From Prochlorococcus marinus str. MIT 9401 (GTDB lineage: Bacteria; Cyanobacteriota; Cyanobacteriia; PCC-6307; Cyanobiaceae): 64,000 nt of DNA. Where the stretch lies: positions 248,001 through 312,000 of the forward strand of contig NZ_JNAR01000016.1 in assembly GCF_000760095.1 (NCBI RefSeq), read 5' to 3'. Shown here piece by piece: positions 51,799-61,807 of this stretch. The notes beneath the pieces were generated by a model. It had not been told where the DNA came from. It did no database searches and saw only the letters and a list, made by a program, of their open reading frames with translations. The translations under genes were made by a program, and so were the position numbers. The first letter of the stretch is position 1. Each line of letters opens with the position of its first letter.

Positions 51799-53436
51799 TT
51801 ATAAAACAATTGGTTCGACTCCACTAACAACGGGAGCAACTTTGTTTAAATTTAATTGATTATTGTCTTCAACAAATTGATTTAAGTTCCACTCATTTTT
51901 AAAGAGAATAACTGGCCTATTCCAACAATCTTTAACTATTTTGCAGTTGAATATTCTGCCAAGTTTTTCAATAGCTGGCCATCCATCAGAAACCCATCTA
52001 GCCATTTGATATGGCATTGATTCAAGGTTTGCATCTACACCATATTCGCTTTTTAACCTGTGGGTTACTACTTCCAACTGCAATTGACCAACAGCTGCGA
52101 GTATAGGGTCTCTTTTACTCTCGTCAAAGTCATAAAGAATCTGAACAGCACCTTCCTCGCGAAGTTCATTCACACCCTTTCTAAAGTTCTTGAATGCTGA
52201 GGGATTTGGATTTCTCAGCCAGCTGAATATTTCAGGACTAAAGGATGGTATACCTTCGTACTCCAGATGAGTACCAGTATAAAGAGTATCTCCAATAGAA
52301 AACATACCTGGATTATTCAAGCCAATAACATCTCCAGGATAAGCATCATCAACTACTTCTCTATCTTGCCCAAATATTTTTTGTGGTCTTGATAATCTGA
52401 TTGTTTTCCCTGTTCTGGAATGTTTTACTGACATATCCTTTTCAAATTTTCCACTACAAACTCTTATAAAAGCAACTCTATCTCTGTGCTTTGGATCCAT
52501 ATTTGCCTGAAGCTTAAAAACAAACCCACTAAAATCATCCCTTGCAGGTTCAATATCCCCTTGATTACTATTTCTAGAAGTTGGCTTTTGAGCCATTTTT
52601 AAAAAACTATCTAAAAATGGTCTTACACCAAAATTCGTCATTGCAGATCCAAAGAAAACTGGGGTTAAAGAGCCATTAAAAACTTTTTCTTTTTCAAATT
52701 TTGATCCCGCCTCATCAAGAACCTCCAATTCTTCAAGTGAGATTTCAAGTAAATCTCTCTCTACATATTTTGATAGTTCTTTATCTTCAAGACTTAATCT
52801 TTTCTCATTCGATTGTTTCCCTCTAACTGCTTTATCAAATAAAATCACCTCTTTCGAAAATCTATCAATAACTCCTCTAAATTCCTCGCCACTACCAATT
52901 GGCCAGTTAATAGGTAAAGTATTTAATCCAAGTTCTGATTCAATTTCATCAAGTAAAGAAAATGGCTCTCTTCCTGGTCTATCCATTTTATTTATAAAAG
53001 TAAATATTGGTATTTTTCGCATCTTGCAAACTTCAAACAATTTTCTAGTTTGAGGTTCTAGTCCTTTAGCAGCATCTTCCAACATAACTGCATTATCAGC
53101 AGCAGCTAATGTTCTATAAGTATCTTCGGAGAAATCTTGATGTCCTGGTGTATCTAATAGATTGATTACTGATCTTTCATATTCAAATTGCAATACAGTT
53201 GATGTAATAGAAATTCCTCTTTGTTTCTCAAGTTCCATCCAGTCAGACGTAGCTTTTCTCTGATTACCCCTGGCCTTTACTGCTCCTGCTTGTTGAATGG
53301 CACCTCCATACAAAAGAAGCTTCTCAGTAAGAGTCGTTTTCCCAGCGTCTGGATGTGAAATAATGGCAAAATTTCTTCTTTTATTTACCGCATCCAGTAT
53401 GTCTTTATTGTTTTGAATTTTAGTACCCAAGCTCAT
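51799..53436 (-). CDS. prfC: Peptide chain release factor 3
   Basis: A translational GTPase (545 residues) that recycles RF1/RF2. G motifs: [21 protein letters not shown] and NKMDRPGR, then domain II and the RF3 C-terminal domain. Full-length and clearly RF3 rather than EF-G. Confidence 0.95.
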   Translation of the reverse strand: MSLGTKIQNNKDILDAVNKRRNFAIISHPDAGKTTLTEKLLLYGGAIQQAGAVKARGNQRKATSDWMELEKQRGISITSTVLQFEYERSVINLLDTPGHQDFSEDTYRTLAAADNAVMLEDAAKGLEPQTRKLFEVCKMRKIPIFTFINKMDRPGREPFSLLDEIESELGLNTLPINWPIGSGEEFRGVIDRFSKEVILFDKAVRGKQSNEKRLSLEDKELSKYVERDLLEISLEELEVLDEAGSKFEKEKVFNGSLTPVFFGSAMTNFGVRPFLDSFLKMAQKPTSRNSNQGDIEPARDDFSGFVFKLQANMDPKHRDRVAFIRVCSGKFEKDMSVKHSRTGKTIRLSRPQKIFGQDREVVDDAYPGDVIGLNNPGMFSIGDTLYTGTHLEYEGIPSFSPEIFSWLRNPNPSAFKNFRKGVNELREEGAVQILYDFDESKRDPILAAVGQLQLEVVTHRLKSEYGVDANLESMPYQMARWVSDGWPAIEKLGRIFNCKIVKDCWNRPVILFKNEWNLNQFVEDNNQLNLNKVAPVVSGVEPIVL

Positions 53437-53467
53437 CTATATAATACAAAGGCCTCTCACTTAGTTC

Positions 53468-54163
53468 TTAAACATTACCATAGACTATTAAATATTTATC
53501 ACCGTCCTCAAACACATCTAAAGAAAGTAGATCGTTCTCTAAAGTGAAATTTTTTAACTCTTTAAAAGTATAAGAAGCCCTTAAAGAAGCATAATAATCA
53601 TTAGTCAAAATCTCATTATATTCCTTTGAACACTGTGTTTTGAGTTGTAGAGCAGACTTTTCATCTAATGGTCTTTTTAAGTCCTTGTGAAAATTTACGG
53701 TAATTTTACTGGACAAACTTCTTATCGTGTTGAAGAAATCTTCAAGATTGGTAATGTGATGAATCAAACTGTTACTTACAAGTAAGCTTACATCTCTATT
53801 AATTAAAAGATTAATTGATTTAATATCTCTGATATCAGAACAAATGTAACGTAAATTTTTTAATTTTTTTTGATTATTAGAAATATTTTTATTATATTCT
53901 GCTCTCAAAATCATCTCTTTAGAACCATCTATTCCAACTACTTCAGTATTAGGCCATTTTATTGCTAACTTCTCAGAAATATTTCCTGGACCGCATCCTA
54001 AATCAACTATTAAATCTTTTTCACCTAAAGAAATATTTTTTCTCGAAAGATAATGATTTATTTGATTAATTAGATTAACTTCCCCTTCTGAAAAATCAGC
54101 TTCATCATAAGAAATGACTTGCTCTTTTTCTTCCATTAATTCAGGTTCAGGGATCCTTTCCAT
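53468..54163 (-). CDS. Class I SAM-dependent methyltransferase
   Basis: Motif I VDLGCGPGNISEK near residue 50 and acidic VVGIDGSKEM binding SAM; SLIHHITNLEDF near 135. 231 residues. Substrate unknown. Thirty-one bases upstream of prfC on the same strand; possibly a release-factor or tRNA-related methyltransferase by context, but the sequence gives no proof. Confidence 0.78.
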   Translation of the reverse strand: MERIPEPELMEEKEQVISYDEADFSEGEVNLINQINHYLSRKNISLGEKDLIVDLGCGPGNISEKLAIKWPNTEVVGIDGSKEMILRAEYNKNISNNQKKLKNLRYICSDIRDIKSINLLINRDVSLLVSNSLIHHITNLEDFFNTIRSLSSKITVNFHKDLKRPLDEKSALQLKTQCSKEYNEILTNDYYASLRASYTFKELKNFTLENDLLSLDVFEDGDKYLIVYGNV

Positions 54164-54221
54164 TTCCTTCCTTGAAATAAAGATTTCATAATAAACATAA
54201 TTCTACACAAACCGTTAAATA

Positions 54222-54295
54222 GTGGTAAGAATAGTTGCAGACGCCACAGGTAGAGTTATTCTTCCAGTACGGGTTATTTTCATACATTTTTTATC
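54222..54295 (+). promoter_or_regulatory. Possible structured leader of nrdJ
   Basis: AAGAATA (54227-54233) pairs with TATTCTT (54257-54263), while GTGG (54222-54225) can pair with CCAC (54244-54247) in its loop; both together make a pseudoknot. The conserved elements of a classical cobalamin riboswitch are not visible, so no ligand is assigned. Confidence 0.3.
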
Positions 54296-56629
54296 GTGAC
54301 TGTTGCACCAAATAAAGCTTCTTCAGAGAGCAATTCCAATAATCTTAAAAAAGATGATTTTCCAAAGACTGCGCCAGCTGCTTATCCTGTTTTCTTCAGA
54401 TCTTACAGTAGGAAAACTACCTCAGGTAAAAGGGAGAACTGGAGTGAAGTAGGCGAAAGAAATTTATCAGGCTTAAGAGAATTAGGAAAACTTTCTGATG
54501 AAGAATTGATCCTAATGAGAGAGATGCAAAGCAATCAAAAAGCTCAACCTTCAGGGAGATGGTTATGGATTGGAGGAACTCCTTGGATTAATAAAAACCA
54601 AAATTTCTCTGGGGCATACAACTGTACTTCAACAAACTTAATTGATTGGGAAGCCTTTGCTTTGATGATGGACTTAGCAATGATGGGATGTGGGACAGGT
54701 GCAATAATTGAGCCTCATTTTATAAATAATCTACCTACGGTAATAAACAAAATAAATATTAAATCAGTTAGTGAAGTTGGAATCACTCCTAAAGATCAAA
54801 GGGAAGAAAAATCATCATTAGAAATCAAAGGGAAAGACCTTCATATCAAAGTTGGAGATAGCAGAAGAGGATGGGTAGATAGCTATAAATATCTTCTTGA
54901 GGCATCAAGTAACGAGAGTCTGGAAAGAGAAATTGATGTTTATATTGATTTGGAAGATATTAGGCCTGCTGGAGAATCATTAAAAGGTTTTGGTGGTATG
55001 GCAAATCCTATCAAGTTGAAAGATCTTTACTCTAGAGTCGCATCACTTCTTGGAAAGGCAATTGGCAGGAAATTAAGTACAGTAGAGTGTTGTTTGTTAA
55101 TTGATGAGGCTGCAGTAACCATAGTTGCTGGGAATATAAGAAGAAGTGCTGGGATGAGACAATTTGCTTCAGATGATAAGGAAGCAGCATCAGCAAAAGA
55201 AAATTTATGGAGTCAAGACGAGAATGGTAATTGGAGAATAGATCCTGAAAAAGATGCCCTCAGGATGGCTAATCATACTAGGGTTTACCATACAAAACCT
55301 ACTTACCAAACTGTTTTGGATGCAGTAACAAAACAATTCCATTCGGGTGAGGGAGCCATTCAATTTGCACCAGAAGCAATCGCAAGGTCAAATGCAGATA
55401 TTCTCAAAGATGATGAATTGAGAAAGGAATTCATTGAAATCTACTCAGAACAAGGCAAGGATGAAGCGAGAAATTGGATAAATAGTAGTTATGGTCCTTT
55501 TTCAGTAGAAGAGTTAGACCACAGGATGAGCCGATATGGACTTAACCCTTGTGGGGAGATCTTGGGAAACGATTTCCACTGCAATTTGGCTGAAGTTCAT
55601 TTAAATCAGATTGATCCAGGAAATTTTGAAGAGCAAAAAAAAGCTTTTAAAGCAGCCGCTCTTTCTGTAGCGTGCTTGCTTAATCATGAATTTGAAGTTG
55701 AGCGTTACAGAAAAAGTAGAGAATATGACCCTATTGTAGGAGTAAGTTTCACTGGATTATTTGATTTTTGTGTACATGCCTTTGGGACACCATGGCTGAA
55801 GTGGTGGGAAGCAGGAAGACCAAATAACAAAGAAGGAAAGGCTTTCAAGGAGAAGGAAGCTAAATTCCTAGATTCCTGGAGAAAAATAGTAAAAGAAACT
55901 GTTTGGGAATATTGTGATAAACATAATCTAAGAAGACCAAATCGATGTACAACTGTCCAGCCAGCTGGGACTAAAAGTCTTCTAACTGGAGCAGCTCCAG
56001 GATGGCATCCTCCAAAAGCTCAAAGATTCATTAGAAGAATAACTTTCAGGAAAAATGATCCAATTGCTTTAGCATGCATGGATTATGGTTACTCAGTTGT
56101 TCCATCTCAATCTGATAAAGATGAGAATGGCTGCTTACTTGATAATCCATTTGATCCAAGATGTACAGAATGGTTAGTTGAAATCCCTACAGAAGTTAGC
56201 TGGGCAAATATAGAGGGCGCAGACCAAATAGACATCAATAACTTCTCAGCATTAGCTCAATTTGATTTTTATATGCAGGTTCAGAAATTTTATACAGAGC
56301 ATAATACCTCTGCGACAGTAGAATTCAGAGAAAATGAAATAGAGGGCCTTGCGAAAGCCATTCATAATGCAATACAAAATAATGAAGGATATATTTCGGC
56401 AGCATTACTAGCTCGATTTAGTGCCAACGCAACTTTCCCGAGATTGCCTTTTGAACCAATAAGTAAAGACGAATATATATCATTGCAAAATAAAGTAATA
56501 GAGAGGAAAGTTAATAACGATTTCTTTGACGCTCTCAATAAATATGATGTTGGAGAACTATCTGAAGCTGGGCCAGCTGGGTGTGATTCAGATAAGTGCC
56601 TGCTTCCTCTGGCCAAACCAAAAGACTAA
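54296..56629 (+). CDS. nrdJ: B12-dependent ribonucleoside-triphosphate reductase
   Basis: A class II monomeric ribonucleotide reductase (777 residues), supplying deoxynucleotides with adenosylcobalamin as radical source. Active-site segments: AYNCTSTN (near 107), NPCGEI (about 418-423) and the following HCNLAEV; the C-terminal redox pair is in AGCDSDKCL. Start is GTG 54296. No second subunit is needed. Lies alone on the plus strand. Confidence 0.95.
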   Translation: MTVAPNKASSESNSNNLKKDDFPKTAPAAYPVFFRSYSRKTTSGKRENWSEVGERNLSGLRELGKLSDEELILMREMQSNQKAQPSGRWLWIGGTPWINKNQNFSGAYNCTSTNLIDWEAFALMMDLAMMGCGTGAIIEPHFINNLPTVINKINIKSVSEVGITPKDQREEKSSLEIKGKDLHIKVGDSRRGWVDSYKYLLEASSNESLEREIDVYIDLEDIRPAGESLKGFGGMANPIKLKDLYSRVASLLGKAIGRKLSTVECCLLIDEAAVTIVAGNIRRSAGMRQFASDDKEAASAKENLWSQDENGNWRIDPEKDALRMANHTRVYHTKPTYQTVLDAVTKQFHSGEGAIQFAPEAIARSNADILKDDELRKEFIEIYSEQGKDEARNWINSSYGPFSVEELDHRMSRYGLNPCGEILGNDFHCNLAEVHLNQIDPGNFEEQKKAFKAAALSVACLLNHEFEVERYRKSREYDPIVGVSFTGLFDFCVHAFGTPWLKWWEAGRPNNKEGKAFKEKEAKFLDSWRKIVKETVWEYCDKHNLRRPNRCTTVQPAGTKSLLTGAAPGWHPPKAQRFIRRITFRKNDPIALACMDYGYSVVPSQSDKDENGCLLDNPFDPRCTEWLVEIPTEVSWANIEGADQIDINNFSALAQFDFYMQVQKFYTEHNTSATVEFRENEIEGLAKAIHNAIQNNEGYISAALLARFSANATFPRLPFEPISKDEYISLQNKVIERKVNNDFFDALNKYDVGELSEAGPAGCDSDKCLLPLAKPKD

Positions 56630-56716
56630 ATTTAAATAATTTGTAAATAAAAAATATAAATTAGTTTTTAAAAATTTAATTTATGGCTACCTCTTAAATA
56701 GGGACATAAATTATTT

Positions 56717-56983
56717 ATGACATTAAGCTTAAATATTGGGAACTTATTTAATGATTCTTCTAGTCATGCCTTGGTTGATGAGCTAAGAAAAAGGACCTCA
56801 GAAGAAGAAATACTAGAGTTTGAGGAAAAATTTAACTCCAAAAATGAAAAAAATCTACACATTTATATATGTAGATTTCTAAAAAATAGATCAATATCCA
56901 GGGGACTTGCCTCTAAATGGTTAGTAACAATAATCAAAAACAAAGAATCAAAAATTAATGCTTTGCAAAAATTAAATAATTAA
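56717..56983 (+). CDS. Small hypothetical protein (88 aa)
   Basis: An ATG-started soluble helical protein with acidic N-terminal and basic C-terminal halves. Its last four bases overlap the end of the convergent 64-aa gene. No family recognised. Confidence 0.6.
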   Translation: MTLSLNIGNLFNDSSSHALVDELRKRTSEEEILEFEEKFNSKNEKNLHIYICRFLKNRSISRGLASKWLVTIIKNKESKINALQKLNN

Positions 56984-57174
56984 GTAAGTGCTGAAAGTCT
57001 CCACAGAGCAATTCCAAAAATTGAGAATCCCATAATAAAAGTAAAAGCTAATGCATTTACCAATTGAACCTTATCATTCATTCTGTTTGCAAATGGTAGT
57101 AATTGAGCAAATAATGGAGTCTCTTCAACTATTGCAGATTTTTTTACTGTAGGTTTTTTGCTTCTAGAAAACAT
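56980..57174 (-). CDS. Single-span membrane protein (64 aa)
   Basis: A lysine-rich N-terminus of about 35 residues and a C-terminal hydrophobic segment (about 41-60). Size and topology resemble minor thylakoid proteins; not assignable from sequence. Confidence 0.65.
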   Translation of the reverse strand: MFSRSKKPTVKKSAIVEETPLFAQLLPFANRMNDKVQLVNALAFTFIMGFSIFGIALWRLSALT

Positions 57175-57382
57175 AAAACAAATTTTATAATCTTAAGAAT
57201 TTTACATTTAAAAGTTCATTAAATAAAAAATACTTCTCAAAAACGTACAAAATGTAACCTGTAAGAAAATACATAAAGATAAACATAATTATTTTTGGTA
57301 GAAGCCTAATTTAATAATTGAAATATTAAGTTAATTTATTAAAAGCTAGACAAATAATTTTTTAAGATGTTAATATAAATTT

Positions 57383-57479
57383 GTAGCAACCGCTACCAAA
57401 ACGTTCAACTTGTGTTCAGCAAGCCGCAAATCGACTTAAGCCAGGGAACGGGGACTTAAGCGAAACCGGAGCTTAAAAA
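57383..57479 (+). ncRNA. Structured leader of DUF4278 gene; possible glutamine-riboswitch relative
   Basis: A hairpin GTAGC-AACC-GCTAC (57383-57396) is followed by CGTTC (57402-57406) pairing with GAACG (57446-57450); inside is CTTGT/GCAAG (57409-57413, 57419-57423). CTTAAG at 57435-57440 pairs with CTTAAG at 57455-57460, crossing the CGTTC stem, so the two are exclusive or form a pseudoknot. The CGTTCA...GGGAACG closing stem and a DUF4278 gene downstream are features of the downstream-peptide (glutamine-II) riboswitch, but the usual GGAAGTAGG core is not clearly present. A -10-like TATAAA is at about 57373. Confidence 0.4.
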
Positions 57480-57581
57480 ATGACTCTAACTTACAGAGGA
57501 CAAAAGTACGTCCAGAACAAAGAAACAGCTAAGAAGCAACATCTCGAACTTACTTACAGAGGTAAATCCTATACAAGTTAG
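57480..57581 (+). CDS. DUF4278-type peptide (33 aa)
   Basis: A peptide with two copies of the LTYRG(Q/K)xY motif (residues 3-10 and 24-31), as in cyanobacterial DUF4278 proteins. Function is unknown; homologous short genes are often found behind structured leaders. A strong terminator follows 22 bases downstream, so it is a single-gene unit with its leader. Confidence 0.75.
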   Translation: MTLTYRGQKYVQNKETAKKQHLELTYRGKSYTS

Positions 57582-57603
57582 TTAATTAATTTGTCCAACA
57601 AAT

Positions 57604-57634
57604 AAAAAAAGGCCCCTAAAAGTGGCCTTTTTTT
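57604..57634 (+). terminator. Rho-independent terminator
   Basis: AAAAAAAGGCC and GGCCTTTTTTT form a strong stem with a nine-base loop and a run of seven T, directly after the DUF4278 gene. The mirrored A-run lets it work in both directions. Confidence 0.9.
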
Positions 57635-57724
57635 ATTATCTAATCTTAAACTTAAAAATTTACTTAATACTTCACACAACCATTTAACTAATATGATTTA
57701 ATTGCATTTATAAATTAGATAACT

Positions 57725-57874
57725 ATGGCAGACCAGAAACCTTTATTTAAATCGCCTTATGACATAAAAGATGTAAGTGCTCTTTTCGCCATAGTAGCCT
57801 TTGTTTTAATTATAGCTGCCATAGTTGGCAACAACTTATTTGGTTTATTTCAACAAAATGTCAATTTTGGATAA
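57725..57874 (+). CDS. Single-span membrane protein (49 aa)
   Basis: An ATG frame with a polar N-terminus (KSPYDIKD) and one long hydrophobic span (about residues 18-43). Coding-like codon use. The size and topology are like minor photosynthetic or NDH subunits, but I cannot identify it. Confidence 0.6.
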   Translation: MADQKPLFKSPYDIKDVSALFAIVAFVLIIAAIVGNNLFGLFQQNVNFG

Positions 57875-58227
57875 ATTAATTATTATCTAAATTTATGAAA
57901 GCATTATCAATGAAAGGATCTCCAAAAAATTATTTTTAAAGATGCTGATATGCAATTAATCTTGGTAAATTATTTTAATTTAAGAATAAAACGAAATCTA
58001 CCTACACCCCTTAATTCTTAAAAGCCCTTTTTGTTTTAGTTTTATTATTTGTTTAGGAGATAACTTATATTACAATTCAAAATTAGTTTCTAAAAAGTTA
58101 ATTTTGAAAAACTTTTTAGCTTAAGATTAAACATGTTTGTGATTATATGTTTTGAAGGGCTATTAAATAAACTTGTCCCTATTTAAAAGAGAGAATAAAA
58201 TAATTAAATTGATAAAAAATTACCTAA
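57875..58227. other. Gap with no clear gene
   Basis: 353 A/T-rich bases. Only frames of 14-23 codons are present. An inverted repeat TAAGAAT (near 57982) / ATTCTTA (near 58014) flanks a pyrimidine-rich CCTACACCCCTT stretch. I see no promoter strong enough to call. Confidence 0.4.
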
Positions 58228-58983
58228 GTGCTATCCCTTCTTAAAAAACTCTATCTAATTTTTGGTATTTTACTTTTTTGCCATTTAAAATTTCCTGAAA
58301 AGTTGTCTGCGAACATAAAAAGTTTTGAATGGCATCCAGTTGGCGTTGATAATTATAGGAATATTACACAATGGATAAATCTATTAAGTTATGAGCCTCT
58401 AAACAACAATTCGTTCAGAATGCAAATGAAGTTAATAGAGGGGAATAAACAAATACTTGGTCGGTTAGATATAAATTGTCGAAATAAGGATTACTATCTA
58501 AGAAAAAAAAGAGAAATGTCTCAAAGAGGTACTTGGAATACTATCGAGAAGGGATCAAGCTATGAAGAAATAGCACAAATTTATTGTAAAAGAACTAGTG
58601 CAGCCTCCAGTTGGGGATATACTGCAGGAACGAAATATTTATGGGATATAGAAAAGCCTCAGTATAGTGCTTCTAAACATGAAGGTGATTGGATTACTTT
58701 ATATAAAAATAATTCTCGAGAATTTAAATATAATTCAAATACACAAAAGATATATGACTATATATTAGCTGCATATTTCTATCAAAAAAAGGAATCCTAT
58801 CAATATGATCCATACATTTCACGAAAATCAGATTACGGATGGATTGCTGTAAGTTGTAAAGATAATCTTTATTCCGTCTTTAGGAAATTAAGCAATTCTT
58901 CAAAAGGAGAATGGATGGCTCCAAAACCTGGGCCAATCGGTGGTGGAGCAAGCTTGATTAGAAAAGCAAAATGTTATGAATAA
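58228..58983 (+). CDS. Secreted hypothetical protein (251 aa)
   Basis: GTG start at 58228, then a signal peptide to about residue 27. The mature part is rich in tyrosine and tryptophan, with three cysteines (82, 109 and 218). No domain recognised. It stands alone on the plus strand at the head of a region of secreted proteins. Confidence 0.7.
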   Translation: MLSLLKKLYLIFGILLFCHLKFPEKLSANIKSFEWHPVGVDNYRNITQWINLLSYEPLNNNSFRMQMKLIEGNKQILGRLDINCRNKDYYLRKKREMSQRGTWNTIEKGSSYEEIAQIYCKRTSAASSWGYTAGTKYLWDIEKPQYSASKHEGDWITLYKNNSREFKYNSNTQKIYDYILAAYFYQKKESYQYDPYISRKSDYGWIAVSCKDNLYSVFRKLSNSSKGEWMAPKPGPIGGGASLIRKAKCYE

Positions 58984-59065
58984 TAGATTTTTATTAATTA
59001 CATTTCTAAACAGAGTAACTAATCAAAAATTATTTTTATCAGAAAGAATTAAACTGCATCTAATA

Positions 59066-59476
59066 CTATGATGCAAAATTCTCAGTTTCATCACCTTTTA
59101 TTTCTTCTGGTGCTAGTAATTCAGCAGGAATAGGATCTGTAATTCCACAATATAATGTCTCTCGCAAATCAGAAACTTGTTCTATGAGATCTGTGGCATT
59201 GATTGCTAAAACAATCTTTTGTGCTTTTGATAGTTTATCGCATGCCCATTTTTGTTTTGATGCAACAATTTTGCCACCTCTGAAAGCAATTTTGCCAACA
59301 TCCTTCAAAATAGTCTTAGCAGCTTTTGTTTTCGCTTTGGTAGTAATAGCATTAGTACCTCCGCCTCCACCTCCAAGTCCAGGGACTTTAGGAACGCCAA
59401 AAGCATAAACATCTGCTACACCTAATGTACTTGCAAGAAATAAGGCTGATGTAGCTGTAAACAATGAACGTGTCAT
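59066..59476 (-). CDS. Secreted glycine-rich-linker protein (136 aa)
   Basis: I choose ATG 59476, which begins a signal peptide ending at VYA (about residue 24); an upstream in-frame start at 59530 would add a non-signal extension. The mature part opens with a G-rich linker (GLGGGGGG), then a basic helical region and an acidic C-terminus with two cysteines. Function unknown. Confidence 0.7.
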   Translation of the reverse strand: MTRSLFTATSALFLASTLGVADVYAFGVPKVPGLGGGGGGTNAITTKAKTKAAKTILKDVGKIAFRGGKIVASKQKWACDKLSKAQKIVLAINATDLIEQVSDLRETLYCGITDPIPAELLAPEEIKGDETENFAS

Positions 59477-59597
59477 AAACCTTATATATATTATTGAAGT
59501 ATAATTGCCTATTTTATGGCTCTCGGTCAAGTTAATTTAAAAGATCCCTAAACAAAAAGTAATTTATCCAAGATCAAATATATTCAAAGTATTATTC

Positions 59598-61223
59598 TCA
59601 ACAACCTAAAGCGTCTGTAAAGGGTTTCATTCGCTTCTTTTGCTGTTTGTAATCCTTTGCAAATGAGCCTTGACTTCCTTGTCTAGTAATTCCTTCATTT
59701 ATAAGATTTTTAGCCCTCTTAAAATCTTCGCATGCTTTTATATATTCTTTATTTTCTACTAGAATAAATCCCATATCTATAAATATACTTGGGTCTTTAG
59801 GCGCTAACTTTGAAGCCTTGATAAGAGATGCGTATGCATTTCCTAATTCTTTTGCATAAAAATGATAATTAGCTTTATCTTTCCATGACTCTACATCATT
59901 CGGTTTTAAAGATAATCTTGCATCGATATTTTTTATTGCATAACGATATGAAAGGATAGAATCTTGATTATTTATATGTTGGCCATATAAAAAATGTACA
60001 TAAGCTCTTATCGCCTCGAAACTGCCATCATATGAAGCCTTTGGACCCAACCAATTAGGCTTTTGAAGTAAAATCGCCTTATTAATATTCTTAAGAGCAT
60101 TTGTTAAATATACTTTTTGTTTAGATCCATCTTCATATCTACGGATATAAATCTGAGCCAAAAGTGCTGGAACTAAAGGTTGTTTACTATCTATTTTCTC
60201 AGCTCTTTTTAAATCTTCTAATATGGAAGTAGAAGCTTCCTCAATAATAAAATTTGGATTATTGTTAATTTTCTCTGACCTAGCTACATTTATAAACGCC
60301 TTGGCTTTGCTTATTATTCCATATACATCATCTTTACCATCTTTTTTTTCAAAATCTTCTGTAAATCCTTTAGAAGGATTTAATGGATCAATCATTTCTT
60401 TCCAATATGGAACATGGATTCCACTCCCATAGCTTCCTCGGTTTAATGCGATGTCATCTTCTCTACTTACTTCACGGTAACCATGAATGCCCACTAATCT
60501 TCCATTCTTTGACCAGACACCTCCACCATCCATCCCAACTTCAGTTTGAGCAATATATCTCAAGCCATATCCTTTACAAGTTTGATTAATGGAAGATGGA
60601 GGGACATCAACAGTTCCCTGACTTTCCCTGATCACAAGTTTTCCATCCTTAGATATGGGATAGCCAGAAATATAAACATCTTTACCAAGTTTTTTAATTG
60701 AACTAGACTTTTTTGCGACCTCATACTCTTTATTTGATTTAAATTCTAAAATAGCAATATCTATTGGCCAAGGATAAGCCTTACTTACTGCTGCACTACA
60801 AAATTTACTGCTCATCTTTTCCTGCCCCGTCAAAATGGGAGGACACTTAACATTCAAATTTGAATTATCGTATGAATCATGCCAAACACCGTCAAAAGTT
60901 TTAACAGCATATTCTTCAGTATCAACAGATTGATTACGCCTACTACAAACAACATGAGCAGATGTCAAAATACTATATAAATTATTTTCTTTATTAATAA
61001 TTACACCGGATCCAGGGTTCCCATTACCTTCTATTAAAACAGTTACTTTTTCAATTAATTCTTTGGGATTAATTATAGGTTCAACATTTGATTTGCTTCT
61101 ACATATTGCTTTATTTTTGTGAACTGGCGATCCACAATTTATAGCATATGTCTTTAAAGAATACAAATTAAGGATACTAAAAAATAATATAAAAAAATTT
61201 TTAATTAAACAATTTATGTTCAT
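59598..61223 (-). CDS. Secreted trypsin-fold protein with TPR repeats, Ser site altered
   Basis: Signal peptide, then a trypsin-like domain with GSGVIIN, the histidine in TSAHVV (His90) and aspartate in PIDIAILE (Asp155). The serine position of the usual GxSGGP motif reads GMDGGG, with Asp232 in place of serine, so peptidase activity is doubtful. Residues about 320-530 hold TPR-like helical repeats (ending in ASKLAPKDPSIFIDMGF). Alone on its strand, 147 bases before a three-gene secreted operon. It may be a binding or scaffold protein. Confidence 0.82.
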   Translation of the reverse strand: MNINCLIKNFFILFFSILNLYSLKTYAINCGSPVHKNKAICRSKSNVEPIINPKELIEKVTVLIEGNGNPGSGVIINKENNLYSILTSAHVVCSRRNQSVDTEEYAVKTFDGVWHDSYDNSNLNVKCPPILTGQEKMSSKFCSAAVSKAYPWPIDIAILEFKSNKEYEVAKKSSSIKKLGKDVYISGYPISKDGKLVIRESQGTVDVPPSSINQTCKGYGLRYIAQTEVGMDGGGVWSKNGRLVGIHGYREVSREDDIALNRGSYGSGIHVPYWKEMIDPLNPSKGFTEDFEKKDGKDDVYGIISKAKAFINVARSEKINNNPNFIIEEASTSILEDLKRAEKIDSKQPLVPALLAQIYIRRYEDGSKQKVYLTNALKNINKAILLQKPNWLGPKASYDGSFEAIRAYVHFLYGQHINNQDSILSYRYAIKNIDARLSLKPNDVESWKDKANYHFYAKELGNAYASLIKASKLAPKDPSIFIDMGFILVENKEYIKACEDFKRAKNLINEGITRQGSQGSFAKDYKQQKKRMKPFTDALGC

Positions 61224-61369
61224 ACTCGTTTTATTTTTAAATTTAAAAGATTTGTAATTAAGAATTTTTAACTGCAGGCTAATGTTTCATACATAGTATT
61301 AACCTGAAATTAATCCAAATTTCATACTACTATTTTATTTATATTTTGATTTTAAATATATCTGAAACT

Positions 61370-61807
61370 TCAATTATTTTGAAATATATTCCCGAAAAAT
61401 CTTTTTACTCTTTGAAAATTATTTAAACTCTCTAAATTTTCTACTCTTTGAGCATAAGAAATCTTATATGTACCATTATTATTAAAGCAAGAATAAATTC
61501 TATAAACTCCAATCTTTTCTTCATAGTAATTTGGGGAATTTAGTTTGATATGTTTATGCAAGGACGCCATTGCAAATAAATCATTTTTTCTTTTGTTAAA
61601 AACTATTTTTCTATTATTTTTACTTTTGATAAATGCAGATTGTGTATAAATATATTGTTTTTGATTGTTGGATTTAATTTTATAATAAATACCTTCCGGA
61701 TATGGGTAATTCGAGCAATTTCTCTCTTTCCCAAAAACAGAAGTATTAAATGAATTAATTATCAAAAAAACAAAAATATATTTTTTACAGAGTAGAAATT
61801 TATTCAT
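61370..61807 (-). CDS. Secreted hypothetical protein (145 aa)
   Basis: A signal peptide of about 26 residues is followed by a very basic mature domain with two cysteines. It overlaps the 333-aa gene by eight bases, so they form an operon. No family recognised. Confidence 0.65.
   Translation of the reverse strand: MNKFLLCKKYIFVFLIINSFNTSVFGKERNCSNYPYPEGIYYKIKSNNQKQYIYTQSAFIKSKNNRKIVFNKRKNDLFAMASLHKHIKLNSPNYYEEKIGVYRIYSCFNNNGTYKISYAQRVENLESLNNFQRVKRFFGNIFQNN

Noticed and set aside
54180-54295. Cobalamin riboswitch before nrdJ
   Set aside because: The leader is short and the conserved core blocks of classical cobalamin riboswitches are not visible.
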